Below the pieces are notes generated by a model. That model saw only the letters and a list, made by a program, of their open reading frames with translations, was not told where the DNA came from and searched no databases. From assembly GCA_024226255.1 (NCBI GenBank), contig JAAELU010000748.1, positions 1 through 53,019 of the forward strand: a stretch of 53,019 nucleotides of DNA, given 5' to 3'. Position 1 is the first letter of the stretch; each line of letters begins with the position of its first letter. This DNA comes from a bacterium (lineage in GTDB: Bacteria > Actinomycetota > Acidimicrobiia > Spongiisociales > UBA5794). A program made the translations under genes and the position numbers. Positions 27,279 to 35,962 of the stretch are shown here, one piece after another.

Positions 27279-28432
27279 TGGCGCTCACTGCCCGCCGCAC
27301 CGAGCCGGTCACAATCCTGCAGAGAGAGCGGGCTCTGCGGCCCGACATGTTTCTGATACTGCCCTACCTGGCGCTTGCCGCGCTGGGAATCGTCATGGTG
27401 TACACCGCGTCGGCGCCCCGCAACGAGCTGCTCGGCCTCGATCCGGCATCAACCGTGCGTCGCCACATCGTTTTTGTCCTCATCGGTTTTGCGGTCTTCA
27501 TAGCGTCGTCGCTCATCGGCGGGCGCACATTGCGCAGTCTCTCGATCCCTTTCTATATGGGATCTCTGCTGGCATTGGGGATCGTGTTGAGGTGGGGTCG
27601 CGAGCTCAAGGGCGCCCAGCGGTGGATCCAGATCGGTCCCCTCCAATTACAGCCGTCGGAGTTCGCCAAAGTTGCTGTGATCCTCGCTCTGGCCGTATTG
27701 CTGGCCAACGCCGGCAATACTCTGCGCTGGTTCCACATTGGTCGCGCCGTCTTGCTGGTCGGGGCGCCCGCCATCCTGATCTTCCTGCAGCCCGACCTCG
27801 GAACGATGTTGGTCTTTGCATTCGCCTCGGTGGTGATGATGTTTGTCGCCGGCACCACCCTGCGTCAGCTGGCGTTCATTGGCCTCGCCGCTGTGGTGAT
27901 GGCGGTGGCCCTGTTTCAGGTTGGGGCGATCGAGGAGTATCAGATCGCCCGGGTTACGTCCTTTCTCGACGGAGCCGGAGACGAGGAGGACGCTGACTAC
28001 AACCAGCGGCAATCAGAGATTGCGATCGGGTCGGGCGGATTCTTTGGCAAGGGTCTTTTTGGCGGGACCCAGACCAACCTGTCGTTCGTACCAGAGCAGA
28101 GTTCCGACTTCATCTTCACGGCGGTGGGGGAGCAACTTGGCTTTGTCGGCGGCTCCATCGTTCTGGGCCTCTACGTGATGATCGTGTGGCGACTACTCGT
28201 GGCCGCCATCAACGGTCGAGAACGCTTCTCGCAACTGGTCGCGATCGGAATCGCCTCGCTGCTGGTTTTTCACGTCTTCGTCAACGTGGGAATGACCTTG
28301 CGGCTGCTGCCCGTCACCGGGCTTCCGTTGCCCTTCCTCAGCGCCGGGGGCACATTCTTCATCGCCATGAGCCTGGCGCTCGGCTTGGCCCACAGCGTGT
28401 GGATGCGGCGATCGCCGGTTCCGGACGAATAA
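27278..28432 (+). CDS. rodA: SEDS glycosyltransferase RodA
   Basis: 384 aa polytopic protein with about ten TM segments. SEDS-family motifs are QPSEFAKVAVILALAVLLAN (about 125-144), FLQPDLGTMLVFAF (about 167-180), QSEIAIGSGGFFGKGLFGGTQ (about 243-263) with FVPEQSSDFIFTAVGEQLGF after it, and GLPLPFLSAGGT near the end. It polymerises glycan strands for rod growth with PBP2. Translation overlaps mrdA. A large repeat-derived hairpin follows the stop. Confidence 0.96.
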   Translation: MALTARRTEPVTILQRERALRPDMFLILPYLALAALGIVMVYTASAPRNELLGLDPASTVRRHIVFVLIGFAVFIASSLIGGRTLRSLSIPFYMGSLLALGIVLRWGRELKGAQRWIQIGPLQLQPSEFAKVAVILALAVLLANAGNTLRWFHIGRAVLLVGAPAILIFLQPDLGTMLVFAFASVVMMFVAGTTLRQLAFIGLAAVVMAVALFQVGAIEEYQIARVTSFLDGAGDEEDADYNQRQSEIAIGSGGFFGKGLFGGTQTNLSFVPEQSSDFIFTAVGEQLGFVGGSIVLGLYVMIVWRLLVAAINGRERFSQLVAIGIASLLVFHVFVNVGMTLRLLPVTGLPLPFLSAGGTFFIAMSLALGLAHSVWMRRSPVPDE

Positions 28433-28439
28433 GAGGAAG

Positions 28440-28506
28440 GAAGTCAGAAGCCAGACGTCAGAAGTCAGATAGGGGTTCTGACTTCTGACGTCTGATTTCT
28501 GACTTC
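28440..28506. terminator. 30-bp inverted repeat after rodA (CAGAAGTCAG type)
   Basis: Arms 28440-28469 and 28477-28506 pair over 30 bp with two mismatches around a 7-nt loop (TAGGGGT). Each arm is made of GAAGTCAGA-like tandem units, the same unit as at 17061-17098. It lies 8 bp after the rodA stop, so it is a probable transcription end point, although no T-tract follows. Confidence 0.65.
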
Positions 28507-28549
28507 CCGGCCACGGCTCGACAGAAACTCCCTCTGCTATGTTGCTCCT

Positions 28550-29167
28550 ATGCATCGACGCGCTGGTCAAGGATGGATTGAAGTCATTGCGGGGCCGATG
28601 TTTTCTGGGAAATCAGAGGAATTGATCCGCCGTATTACCCGCTATCAACTCGCTCGGGTTCCGACCCAGGTCTTCAAGCCGGCGTTGGATATCCGTTACG
28701 CGGTCGGTGAAGTTGTGTCGCACTCACGCCAGAAGACGGCGGCGATGCCGGTCGAAACCAGCGACGATCTGCTCAAAGCGGTGGACGAGCGCACTGTGGT
28801 CGTTGGCATTGACGAAGGCCAGTTCTTCGACGATGGCCTGGTCGACGTCGTGACTATGTTGGCGGGTGCCGGCAAGCAGGTCATCATCGCCGGACTGGAC
28901 ACTGATTACCTTGGCCGTCCTTTCGAGCCGATTCCCTCTCTGATGCTCAAGGCCGAATACATCACCAAGAGCCTTGCCGTCTGTCATCGCTGCGGAGGGC
29001 CCGGAGTGTTCACTCAACGTGTGGTCGACTCCGATGAACTGGTGGTCCTCGGCGCCACCGACTCCTACGAGGCACGATGCCGTCGCTGTTGGGACCCCGA
29101 AGAGCCCCAACAGGACACCCTGGCGATCGACCTGACCGAAGCCGCGAGCCAAGAAGCCGCTGTTTGA
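28550..29167 (+). CDS. tdk: Thymidine kinase
   Basis: 205 aa type II thymidine kinase. P-loop GPMFSGKSEELIRRI (about 13-27), catalytic region GIDEGQFFDD (about 86-95; Glu as base), lasso region with a zinc ribbon (CHRCGG ... CRRCW). It phosphorylates thymidine for dTTP salvage. It stands alone between two repeat-bearing intergenic regions. Confidence 0.95.
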   Translation: MHRRAGQGWIEVIAGPMFSGKSEELIRRITRYQLARVPTQVFKPALDIRYAVGEVVSHSRQKTAAMPVETSDDLLKAVDERTVVVGIDEGQFFDDGLVDVVTMLAGAGKQVIIAGLDTDYLGRPFEPIPSLMLKAEYITKSLAVCHRCGGPGVFTQRVVDSDELVVLGATDSYEARCRRCWDPEEPQQDTLAIDLTEAASQEAAV

Positions 29168-29168
29168 A

Positions 29169-29548
29169 GCCGTACCGAGTAGCACGTACGGCAGTTGGGT
29201 GTACCTGTACTGAATTCGTGTTACGTGATGCGTGTTACGGGATACGACGACGCACCGTTTGCTGAAGTTGTGGTCAATCGTGTCCGATACCATCAACAGG
29301 AGCACATAAAGCATGTGCTACTCTGAACTTCCGATCGGGTCGCGTCCGCGCGGCCACCTCTGAACGGCCAAGGACACCCATGCCGAACCTTTGTGTTCCG
29401 CTGCGTATGACAACATCGCTTCGAGTTACGTTGGTCCTTTCCCTCGCCGTCTCCGGGGTTTTCCGATCGTCACATGACCAAGACGCCGCCCTCTCGACCG
29501 GATGTACTCGTCCGCGCCCGAGTTCGGCGTCCCATAAGGAGCTTTTTA
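29169..29548. repeat. tdk-RNase E/G intergenic region with TACG-type repeats
   Basis: About 380 bp without a supported gene. Hairpin GCCGTAC-10 nt-GTACGGC (29169-29192) follows tdk. Then come CGTGTTACG units (29217-29247) of the same flavour as the repeats at 8610 and 22684. A small inverted repeat GCACAT-AAAGC-ATGTGC (29302-29318) abuts TACTCT (29319-29324), a possible extended -10 for the downstream RNase gene; no clear -35 is seen. Confidence 0.4.
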
Positions 29549-31174
29549 ATGGCACTATTCCGCAAGAAAGCTGCCCGAGTTGTTCGGCGCAGCGACGCGG
29601 TCGAAGAGAGAATTGTTCAAAACGTCGGCGACAAGACAGTTACGGTGCGTCGATTCAAGGCGCAGCCCGAGGCTGAAGCGGCCCCCAAGGCCCAACAGCA
29701 GAAGCAACGCCAGTCCCGTTCCGGCGGCAATTCCACAAAACCTCGTACCGGCAATCGGCAGAAGCAGAAGCCGCGCAGTCAGCAGTCGCGCAATCAGAAG
29801 TCGCGTCAACGCAGTGATCAGGGCACTCGGACTCAGCGGCGACCTCGGCCCCATCTCGAGATCGTTCAGCCTCCTGAGACGGCCCGCAAGCAGATGCTGG
29901 TGCGCTCGAGCCCCCATCAGACGCAGATCGTGGTCCTCGAAGGCCCAGTGCTTGTCGAGCACTACGTCGCCCGTTCCGATCAGAAGTCGTTGGTCAACAA
30001 CGTCTACATGGGCAAGGTGCGCAATGTGTTGCCGGGCATGGAGGCGGCATTCGTTGACTTCGGTGAAGGCAAGAACGGGGTTCTCTACGCCGGAGACATC
30101 AACTACGAGGAATTCGAGATCGAGGGCAAGAAGAAGCGCATCGAGATGGCCCTCAAGCCAGGCGACGCGGTTCTAGTCCAGGTAGTCAAGGACGCAATGG
30201 GCCACAAGGGCGCCCGCCTCACCAACCAGATCAGCCTGGCGGGGCGCTACTTGGTGCTGTCTCCGGACGCTGACGTGCGGGGTATTTCGCGCCGGCTGTC
30301 GGACGACGAGCGGCGCCGTCTCCGCGAAATCGTTGGCGAACTTCGGCCCAAAGGTATGGGCGTCATCGTTCGCACGGCGGCCGAAGGCGCTTCCCGTGAC
30401 GATATCGAGGCTGACATCGCACGCCTCCTCGAGATCTGGAAAGACATCGAGGGGAAACGTGACAAGGTGACCGCCCCAGCGCTCTTGTACAAGGAGCCAC
30501 CGCTGGTGCTGCGCGTCATCCGGGAGAACTTCACCAAGGATTTCCGTCGCTTGCTCATCGACGATGAGAAGACATACAAGAGTGTTCTGAAGTATCTCGA
30601 GGGTACTGAGGCCGATCTCAAGAGCAAGGTGCAGAAGTACAACGACGAGCTGTCCATCTTCGAGCGGTTCCATGTCGAGGATCAGCTGCGCAAGGCATTG
30701 GATCGCAAGGTGTGGTTGCCTTCCGGCGGCCACATCGTCATCGATCGCACCGAGGCGCTCACCGTCATCGACGTGAACACCGGCCGCTTCGTTGGCCGCA
30801 GCAACCTCGAAGAGACGGTGCTGCAGAACAACCTGGAGGCGGCCGAAGAGGTCGCTCGCCAGCTCAGGCTGCGGGACATTGGCGGCATCATCGTGATCGA
30901 CTTCATCGACATGGAGGTCCTCAAGAACCAGGAGCAAGTGCTGTTGCGGTTCCGCGAGCATCTCGCCAAGGACAAGATGCGCACTCAGGTGTTCGACGTC
31001 TCCAACCTCGGCCTGGTCGAAATGACCCGCAAGAACGTGTCGGCGGGGCTTCTGGAGAGCTTCTCGGACATCTGCCCGACATGTTCGGGCCGGGGAATTC
31101 TGCTGCATGAGGACGCGGCCGCCACTGGAGCTGAGATCTCCGCAGTGGCCGATGCATCGGACTCCACCGAGTAA
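29549..31174 (+). CDS. rng: Ribonuclease E/G family endoribonuclease
   Basis: 541 aa from ATG 29549 (MALFRKKAARVV), chosen because AAGGAG lies 7 bp upstream; the track start 29474 lacks a site. N-terminal basic, Gln/Arg/Ser-rich low-complexity region (about 40-105) of probable RNA-binding use, S1 domain (about 135-225; NVYMGKVRNVLPGMEAAFVDFGEGKNG), and the catalytic DNase-I-like domain with Asp408 (VIDVNTG) and Asp451 (VIDFIDM), 43 residues apart as in E. coli RNase E. The zinc-link is CPTC (509-512). It ends soon after, without the long RNase E scaffold. Role: mRNA turnover and rRNA processing. Upstream of rplU-rpmA-obgE, the usual actinobacterial order. Confidence 0.93.
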   Translation: MALFRKKAARVVRRSDAVEERIVQNVGDKTVTVRRFKAQPEAEAAPKAQQQKQRQSRSGGNSTKPRTGNRQKQKPRSQQSRNQKSRQRSDQGTRTQRRPRPHLEIVQPPETARKQMLVRSSPHQTQIVVLEGPVLVEHYVARSDQKSLVNNVYMGKVRNVLPGMEAAFVDFGEGKNGVLYAGDINYEEFEIEGKKKRIEMALKPGDAVLVQVVKDAMGHKGARLTNQISLAGRYLVLSPDADVRGISRRLSDDERRRLREIVGELRPKGMGVIVRTAAEGASRDDIEADIARLLEIWKDIEGKRDKVTAPALLYKEPPLVLRVIRENFTKDFRRLLIDDEKTYKSVLKYLEGTEADLKSKVQKYNDELSIFERFHVEDQLRKALDRKVWLPSGGHIVIDRTEALTVIDVNTGRFVGRSNLEETVLQNNLEAAEEVARQLRLRDIGGIIVIDFIDMEVLKNQEQVLLRFREHLAKDKMRTQVFDVSNLGLVEMTRKNVSAGLLESFSDICPTCSGRGILLHEDAAATGAEISAVADASDSTE

Positions 31175-31268
31175 CGATTTCGGCCGGGGCCTGGTGTGAC
31201 TATCATGCCAAGGCACTTCGAGCGTGTCGTGTGCAGTTTCGCGACGCCGCTCCCATTCGGAGGAAACC

Positions 31269-31646
31269 ATGTACGCCATCATCCGCGCAGGCGGTAAACA
31301 AGCGAAGGTTCGCGAGGGCGACGTCATCGACGTCGAGCGAATCAAAGAGTCCGGCGAAGAGATCACCTTCACGCCGTTGCTGCTCGTTGCCGAAGATGGC
31401 AGCGTCGTGTCCGATCGCGCCAGCCTCGACAAGGCCAAGGTCGAAGCCAAGGTGCTTGGCGAGAGCCGCGGCGAAAAGATCGACATCTTCAAGTACAAGA
31501 ACAAGACTGGCTACCGGCGCCGTCAGGGTCATCGCCAGACATACACCCGCATCGAAGTGACCAAGATCTCAGGGCCTAAGAAGAAGGCCGCGGCGAAGAA
31601 GAAGAAGACCAAGGCCGAGGACATTCCGGCCGAAGAGGAGGCGTGA
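31269..31646 (+). CDS. rplU: 50S ribosomal protein L21
   Basis: 125 aa from ATG 31269 with GGAGGAAACC directly upstream; the track start 31224 is too early. MYAIIRAGGKQAKVREGD and the end of the core, GYRRRQGHRQTYTRIEVTKI, are typical of L21. It carries an extra Lys/Ala/Glu tail of about 22 residues (KKKAAAKKKKTKAEDIPAEEEA) beyond the usual 103. rpmA follows after 3 bp. Confidence 0.97.
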   Translation: MYAIIRAGGKQAKVREGDVIDVERIKESGEEITFTPLLLVAEDGSVVSDRASLDKAKVEAKVLGESRGEKIDIFKYKNKTGYRRRQGHRQTYTRIEVTKISGPKKKAAAKKKKTKAEDIPAEEEA

Positions 31647-31649
31647 GCC

Positions 31650-31901
31650 ATGTCAAAGACCAAGGCAAGCGGTTCATCTAAGAACGGCCGCGATTCAGCA
31701 GCACAAAGGCTCGGCCCGAAGGCTTTTGACGGCCAGTTCGTCACCGCCGGTTCGGTACTCGTTCGCCAGCGGGGCACTCGTATCCACCCCGGTGACAACG
31801 TCGGCAAGGGCAGCGACGACACGCTGTTCGCCAAGATCGACGGCACCGTCCTCTACGGCTCACGCCGCGGGCGCCGCCGCGTCTCTGTAGCCGCCGAGTA
31901 G
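31650..31901 (+). CDS. rpmA: 50S ribosomal protein L27
   Basis: 83 aa. [20 protein letters not shown] and [22 protein letters not shown] match L27. The N-terminal arm that reaches the peptidyl-transferase centre reads [16 protein letters not shown] rather than the common AHKKGxGS; this may be a lineage trait. Three bases separate it from the rplU stop. Confidence 0.97.
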   Translation: MSKTKASGSSKNGRDSAAQRLGPKAFDGQFVTAGSVLVRQRGTRIHPGDNVGKGSDDTLFAKIDGTVLYGSRRGRRRVSVAAE

Positions 31902-31948
31902 GGCACCGGGCGGCCCACCGCTCTGGTCAGTTCCCAGAGGGCATCATT

Positions 31949-33211
31949 TTGTTCGTCGATCGGGTCCGAATTCAGGTCCGCGGAGGAGCAGGTGGCGCCG
32001 GCGTTGCTTCGTTTGTTCGTCGCAAGGGAATGCCGCGCGGCAAGCCGTGTGGTGGCTCCGGCGGCCACGGGGGCGATGTGATAGTCACAGCCTCGGCGCA
32101 CACATCTTCTCTTCTCAAGTTCTCCCGGCAGCCTCACTGGACGGCCGGCGATGGTGCCCATGGCGAGGGCGACTTCAAGCACGGCAAGCTGGGTGATGAA
32201 CTTCGCGTCGACGTGCCCCTTGGCACCATGGTCTACGACGAAGACGACAGGCTGATCGCCGATCTCGTCACGGAAGGCCAGGAGGTCATCGTTGCCCGTG
32301 GAGGACGTGGCGGGAAGGGCAACGCCGCCTTCGTAGCTCCCGAACGTCGCGCCCCGACGTTTGCCGAGCAGGGTGAATACGGCGAGGCAGTTTGGATCGC
32401 TCTCGAACTCAAGCTGATCGCGGACGCCGCGCTGATCGGCTTCCCCAACGCGGGGAAGTCGACCCTGATCTCACGCGTCTCGGCCGCCAAACCGAAGATC
32501 GCCGAATACCCGTTTACGACACTCGAGCCCAACTTGGGCGTGGTGTCGTTCGGCGACCGCGAGTTCGTGCTTGCCGATATTCCGGGCCTCATCGAAGGTG
32601 CCGCCGATGGCAAAGGGCTCGGGCATGAGTTCCTTCGCCACACCGAGCGGGCCCGGGTGCTCGTCATCCTGCTCGATCCATCGGAACTCCAGCAGGCCAG
32701 CTACCAGGAGCAGCTGTCCGTACTGCTCAACGAGTTGGAAGCACACTCGCCCGACCTGGTGACTCGGCCCTACCTGGTCGCACTCGCCAAGATCGACACG
32801 CTCGACGATCTAGACGAGCCGACGGCATGGGCGGCGGCCGCCGATATCAAACTGTTCCCGATCTCCAGTGTGAATGGAGTTGGGCTCGAAGAGCTCATGT
32901 ATGCGCTGGCCGATGAGGTGGAAAGGCACGTACGGGAGGCTCCCGACCGTGAGGGTTTTGTTCTCCATCGACCGTTGCGAGCCTCGTACTCGATTGCGCG
33001 CCGGGACGGCACGTGGGTTGTCAGCGGCCGAGCCGCCGAGCGGGCGGTCAACTTGTCAGATCTCACTGTGCCGGAGGCAGCCGACTACTCGGCCAAGCGC
33101 TTGGCATACTTGGGCGTCGATGCCGCCTTGGAGGCCGCCGGCGCCGAAGCCGGTGACGAGGTCCGGATAGGCGACATCGTCTTCACGTATACGCCGGGCG
33201 AGCTGGGCTGA
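31949..33211 (+). CDS. obgE: Obg GTPase
   Basis: 420 aa. Glycine-rich Obg fold at the N-terminus (VRGGAGGAGVASFVRRKG, CGGSGGHGGDVIV), G domain with G1 GFPNAGKST (about 166-174) and G3 DIPGLIEGA (about 209-217), then an OCT domain at the C-terminus (about 345-420; VNLSDLTVPEAADYSAKRLAYLGVDAAL). TTG start at 31949 after GAGGG. Role: ribosome assembly and stress control. Its stop overlaps the proB start (TGATG). Confidence 0.95.
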   Translation: MFVDRVRIQVRGGAGGAGVASFVRRKGMPRGKPCGGSGGHGGDVIVTASAHTSSLLKFSRQPHWTAGDGAHGEGDFKHGKLGDELRVDVPLGTMVYDEDDRLIADLVTEGQEVIVARGGRGGKGNAAFVAPERRAPTFAEQGEYGEAVWIALELKLIADAALIGFPNAGKSTLISRVSAAKPKIAEYPFTTLEPNLGVVSFGDREFVLADIPGLIEGAADGKGLGHEFLRHTERARVLVILLDPSELQQASYQEQLSVLLNELEAHSPDLVTRPYLVALAKIDTLDDLDEPTAWAAAADIKLFPISSVNGVGLEELMYALADEVERHVREAPDREGFVLHRPLRASYSIARRDGTWVVSGRAAERAVNLSDLTVPEAADYSAKRLAYLGVDAALEAAGAEAGDEVRIGDIVFTYTPGELG

Positions 33212-34290
33212 TGCGTCGTCCTGCTGCACATGGACGGCCAATCGTCGTGAAGGTAGGTTCGTCGAGCCTCTCGGCGCCGGGGACGGGGCTCGATATGGAC
33301 GCGGTGACCCGAGTGTGTACCCAGGTTGAGACGTTGTGGGGGAGCGGCCGACCTACGGTGCTGGTGTCTTCAGGAGCAGTATCAGCGGGCTTGCCGGCTT
33401 TGGGCCTGACCGCGCCCCCCGCCGACCTGCCGAGTTCGCAGGTGGCGGCTGCCGTTGGGCAGAGCCGCTTGATGGAAAGCTACGGGGTCGAGTTCGGCAA
33501 GGTGGGCCGGGTCACCGGCCAGGTCCTGCTCACCCGCGACGTTTTGGCCAGGCGCCAGCAGTATCTCCACGCCCGCGAGGCACTGGAACGGATGCTCGAC
33601 CTGGGCGTCGTTCCAATCGTCAACGAAAACGACACGGTGGTCGTGGACGAGTTGCGCCTCGGTGACAACGATCGGTTGGCTGCGATCGTGGCCCACCTGG
33701 TCGACGCCGCCATGCTGATCATCCTCACCGACACCGCCGGGCTCTACTCGAGTGACCCTCGCCTCGCCCCTCAGGCTGAACTGATCAGCGCAGTCGTCGC
33801 CACTGACGAAATCCTCGACGACCTTTGGAGCACCTCGAGCAAAGGTGTGCTGGGTTCCGGGGGAGTGGCCACGAAGATAGCGGCGGCTCGAATGGCTGCC
33901 TGGTCTGGCATACCAACCGTGATCGCCCCCGCTGATGATGTCGCGGTCACGTTGAGCGCAGCGACCGGTGACGAGGTCGGAACCTGGGTCGAACCGCACC
34001 AGACGAAGCTCCCATCTCGCAAACTGTGGATTGCCTTCGGATTGCCTGCACAGGGACGGCTGACCGTCGACGCCGGCGCTCGCAGGGCGATCGTGGACGG
34101 CGGCGGCTCGCTGCTGGCAGTAGGTATCGACGCCGCTACTGGCGAGTTCACACCGGGCGACGCCGTCGAGGTCTTCGACGAAGCTGGAGCACTGATTGGC
34201 AAGGGCCTGTCTCGGATGACGGCAAAGGAAGTCAGAGCCGGACTGGACGGCCCGGTAATCCACCGCGACGACCTGGTCGTGCTTGTCTAA
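33211..34290 (+). CDS. proB: Glutamate 5-kinase
   Basis: 359 aa. The amino-acid-kinase domain (about 1-255) has VVKVGSSSLS, VSSGAVSAGL, NENDTVVVDELRLGDNDRLAAIVA and GVLGSGGVATKIAAARMA. The C-terminal PUA domain (about 275-355) starts around GRLTVDAGARRAI. First step of proline synthesis. Its TAA stop directly abuts the stop codon of the convergent F420-type gene, so there is no room for a separate terminator. Confidence 0.96.
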   Translation: MRRPAAHGRPIVVKVGSSSLSAPGTGLDMDAVTRVCTQVETLWGSGRPTVLVSSGAVSAGLPALGLTAPPADLPSSQVAAAVGQSRLMESYGVEFGKVGRVTGQVLLTRDVLARRQQYLHAREALERMLDLGVVPIVNENDTVVVDELRLGDNDRLAAIVAHLVDAAMLIILTDTAGLYSSDPRLAPQAELISAVVATDEILDDLWSTSSKGVLGSGGVATKIAAARMAAWSGIPTVIAPADDVAVTLSAATGDEVGTWVEPHQTKLPSRKLWIAFGLPAQGRLTVDAGARRAIVDGGGSLLAVGIDAATGEFTPGDAVEVFDEAGALIGKGLSRMTAKEVRAGLDGPVIHRDDLVVLV

Positions 34291-35211
34291 CTAGCCAAGG
34301 ATCTCTAGGGCCTCTGCGGCCAGTTCCGCATTCCTTGCCACGAGCTGGAGGTAGACACGCGACACACCGGCGGCTTCGAACTGGCCGAAGCGGTCCTTGT
34401 GTTCTTCCCACGTCTGGAACGACAACCCACGCTCTTCCCACGAGTTGCGGATCTCGGCCCCGCTGCGTCCACTGTCGCCCTCCATGCGAACCAAGTTGTC
34501 GTTGATCTCAGCGTCGGTGTGTCCACTGACAATCGGAGCCGATGTGGTCACCATCAGTTTGCCGGGATCCCGCCCGACGGACTCAGCTGCGGCGTGAGCT
34601 CGTTCAACCCTCTCGGCAATGGCCTCCGGCTCGACCCCGGCCATCGAATACTCCCCGCCGTACGTTCCAGCGAGGCGCGGCGTGCGCTTCGGACCGCTGC
34701 CGCCCACAAGGATGCGGAGGTCTTTGCGGGCTTTGGGCTCGTATCCCAAGCCCTTGAAGCGATAACGCTCCGACTCGAAACCCTCTTCGGGTTCGTCGAA
34801 GAATTGGCGCAGGTAACCAAGCGCATCCTCGAGCATCCCGAACCGTTCGGAGCGGTCCGGGTAGGGGATTCCGAAGTAGCCGTGTTCATCGTCGTGCCAC
34901 CCAGTGCCCAGGCCGAGGACGAAGCGGCCTCCCGACAACTCATCGATCGTGATCGTCGCCTTGGCATAGAAGGCCGGGTGACGGAACGTAATTGGCGACA
35001 CCAGCATCACAATTTCAATGCCGCTCGTATCGCGTCCCAGTGCGGCGGCCTGCACGTAGCTGTCATAGACGGGCGCAACGTAGCGGTCGTCGTTGTTGCC
35101 ATATAGGTAGTGGTCGGCCAGCGAAACCGCAGCGGCACCGGCACCCTCACAGACGCGGGCGATTTTCAGAACGTGGTCGTAGTCCCCAACCACTTGCAGC
35201 GCATATTCCAT
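34291..35211 (-). CDS. F420-dependent LLM-class oxidoreductase
   Basis: 306 aa luciferase-like TIM-barrel protein. Evidence: MEYALQVVGDYDHVLKIARVCEGAG with ADHYLYG early; VSPITFRHPAFYAKATITIDELSGGRFVLGLGTGWHDDEHGYFG (about 90-133), the core LLM signature; and ILVGGSGPKRTPRLAG. Such proteins in actinobacteria commonly use coenzyme F420; the substrate is unknown. Third gene of a minus-strand run after the AsnC-type regulator and the MOSC protein (82 bp gap), convergent with proB. Confidence 0.85.
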   Translation of the reverse strand: MEYALQVVGDYDHVLKIARVCEGAGAAAVSLADHYLYGNNDDRYVAPVYDSYVQAAALGRDTSGIEIVMLVSPITFRHPAFYAKATITIDELSGGRFVLGLGTGWHDDEHGYFGIPYPDRSERFGMLEDALGYLRQFFDEPEEGFESERYRFKGLGYEPKARKDLRILVGGSGPKRTPRLAGTYGGEYSMAGVEPEAIAERVERAHAAAESVGRDPGKLMVTTSAPIVSGHTDAEINDNLVRMEGDSGRSGAEIRNSWEERGLSFQTWEEHKDRFGQFEAAGVSRVYLQLVARNAELAAEALEILG

Positions 35212-35293
35212 GAGTCGAGAGGCTAGCGAGGCTTGAACAGCATTCCGCAGCTGATGCGACCCACCGGCTCAAGTCTGTGCGGCACGAGGCTCA

Positions 35294-35953
35294 CTACGTT
35301 TCAACGGTTTGCGGTTTCCTGACGGGTTCCGGCGCCGGAGCTGTGAACACCCGGTCGCCGGGCCGCACCGTCACCGCGTCTTGTCCTTCATCGAGAACAA
35401 GTAGAAAGCCCCGTCGGCCTCGACCTAGGAAGCGCAGAGTCTCGCGCAGCTCATCCTTCGGCATCTCGACGTGTTGGTTCTGAGCGCAGAACTGACTGAA
35501 TTCGACGCAGGGTGCGGCGAAGCTGACGAAGCTCAACCTCGCCAAATCGCTGGTGTCCTGGTTCTCGATCTCCACAAAGCCGTGTATGTCTTCGGGCCAA
35601 ATCTCGCGTGGTGTGTCGATGACTATGTTTTCGCCCGCAATGCCGTCCACCATGTGCGCTCCGAACTTGGAGCGCATCGATTCGTAGTGTGACGTGAATC
35701 CGATGCACACCAAGTCGTCATCGTCGTATGCCTTGCGTGGGTGACTCAGATGATGCACGTCAAGCACATGTGTGCCGTCTGCGAGCGTTGCCTCAATTCC
35801 CTTCGAAGTGATGACCAGCCGGTCAACCTCGACTCGGCGGCTCGAGTCGTAGAAGGAACCGGTGGGCGTGTCCGGGCGGTCGATGATGAGGCCTTCTGGT
35901 TGAACCTGAACCACCGCTACCTCCCCAAGTTGGTTGGCTCGTCGGTTTCGCAT
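35294..35953 (-). CDS. MOSC-domain protein
   Basis: 219 aa. GENIVID (about 108-114), FVEIENQDTSDLARLSFVSFAAPCVEFSQF with the conserved Cys of MOSC domains, RGFLLVLDEGQDAVTVRPGD and a final VFTAPAP suggest the MOSC beta-barrel used for sulphur carriage from pyridoxal or molybdenum enzymes. Start at ATG 35953 with AAGGA upstream. It lies 9 bp after the regulator gene, so the two are cotranscribed. Target unknown. Confidence 0.7.
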   Translation of the reverse strand: MRNRRANQLGEVAVVQVQPEGLIIDRPDTPTGSFYDSSRRVEVDRLVITSKGIEATLADGTHVLDVHHLSHPRKAYDDDDLVCIGFTSHYESMRSKFGAHMVDGIAGENIVIDTPREIWPEDIHGFVEIENQDTSDLARLSFVSFAAPCVEFSQFCAQNQHVEMPKDELRETLRFLGRGRRGFLLVLDEGQDAVTVRPGDRVFTAPAPEPVRKPQTVET

Positions 35954-35962
35954 CGTGGTCCT

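Noticed and set aside
30173-31504. 443-aa minus-strand ORF
   Set aside because: Antisense shadow across the RNase E/G and rplU genes, which are clearly real on the plus strand.
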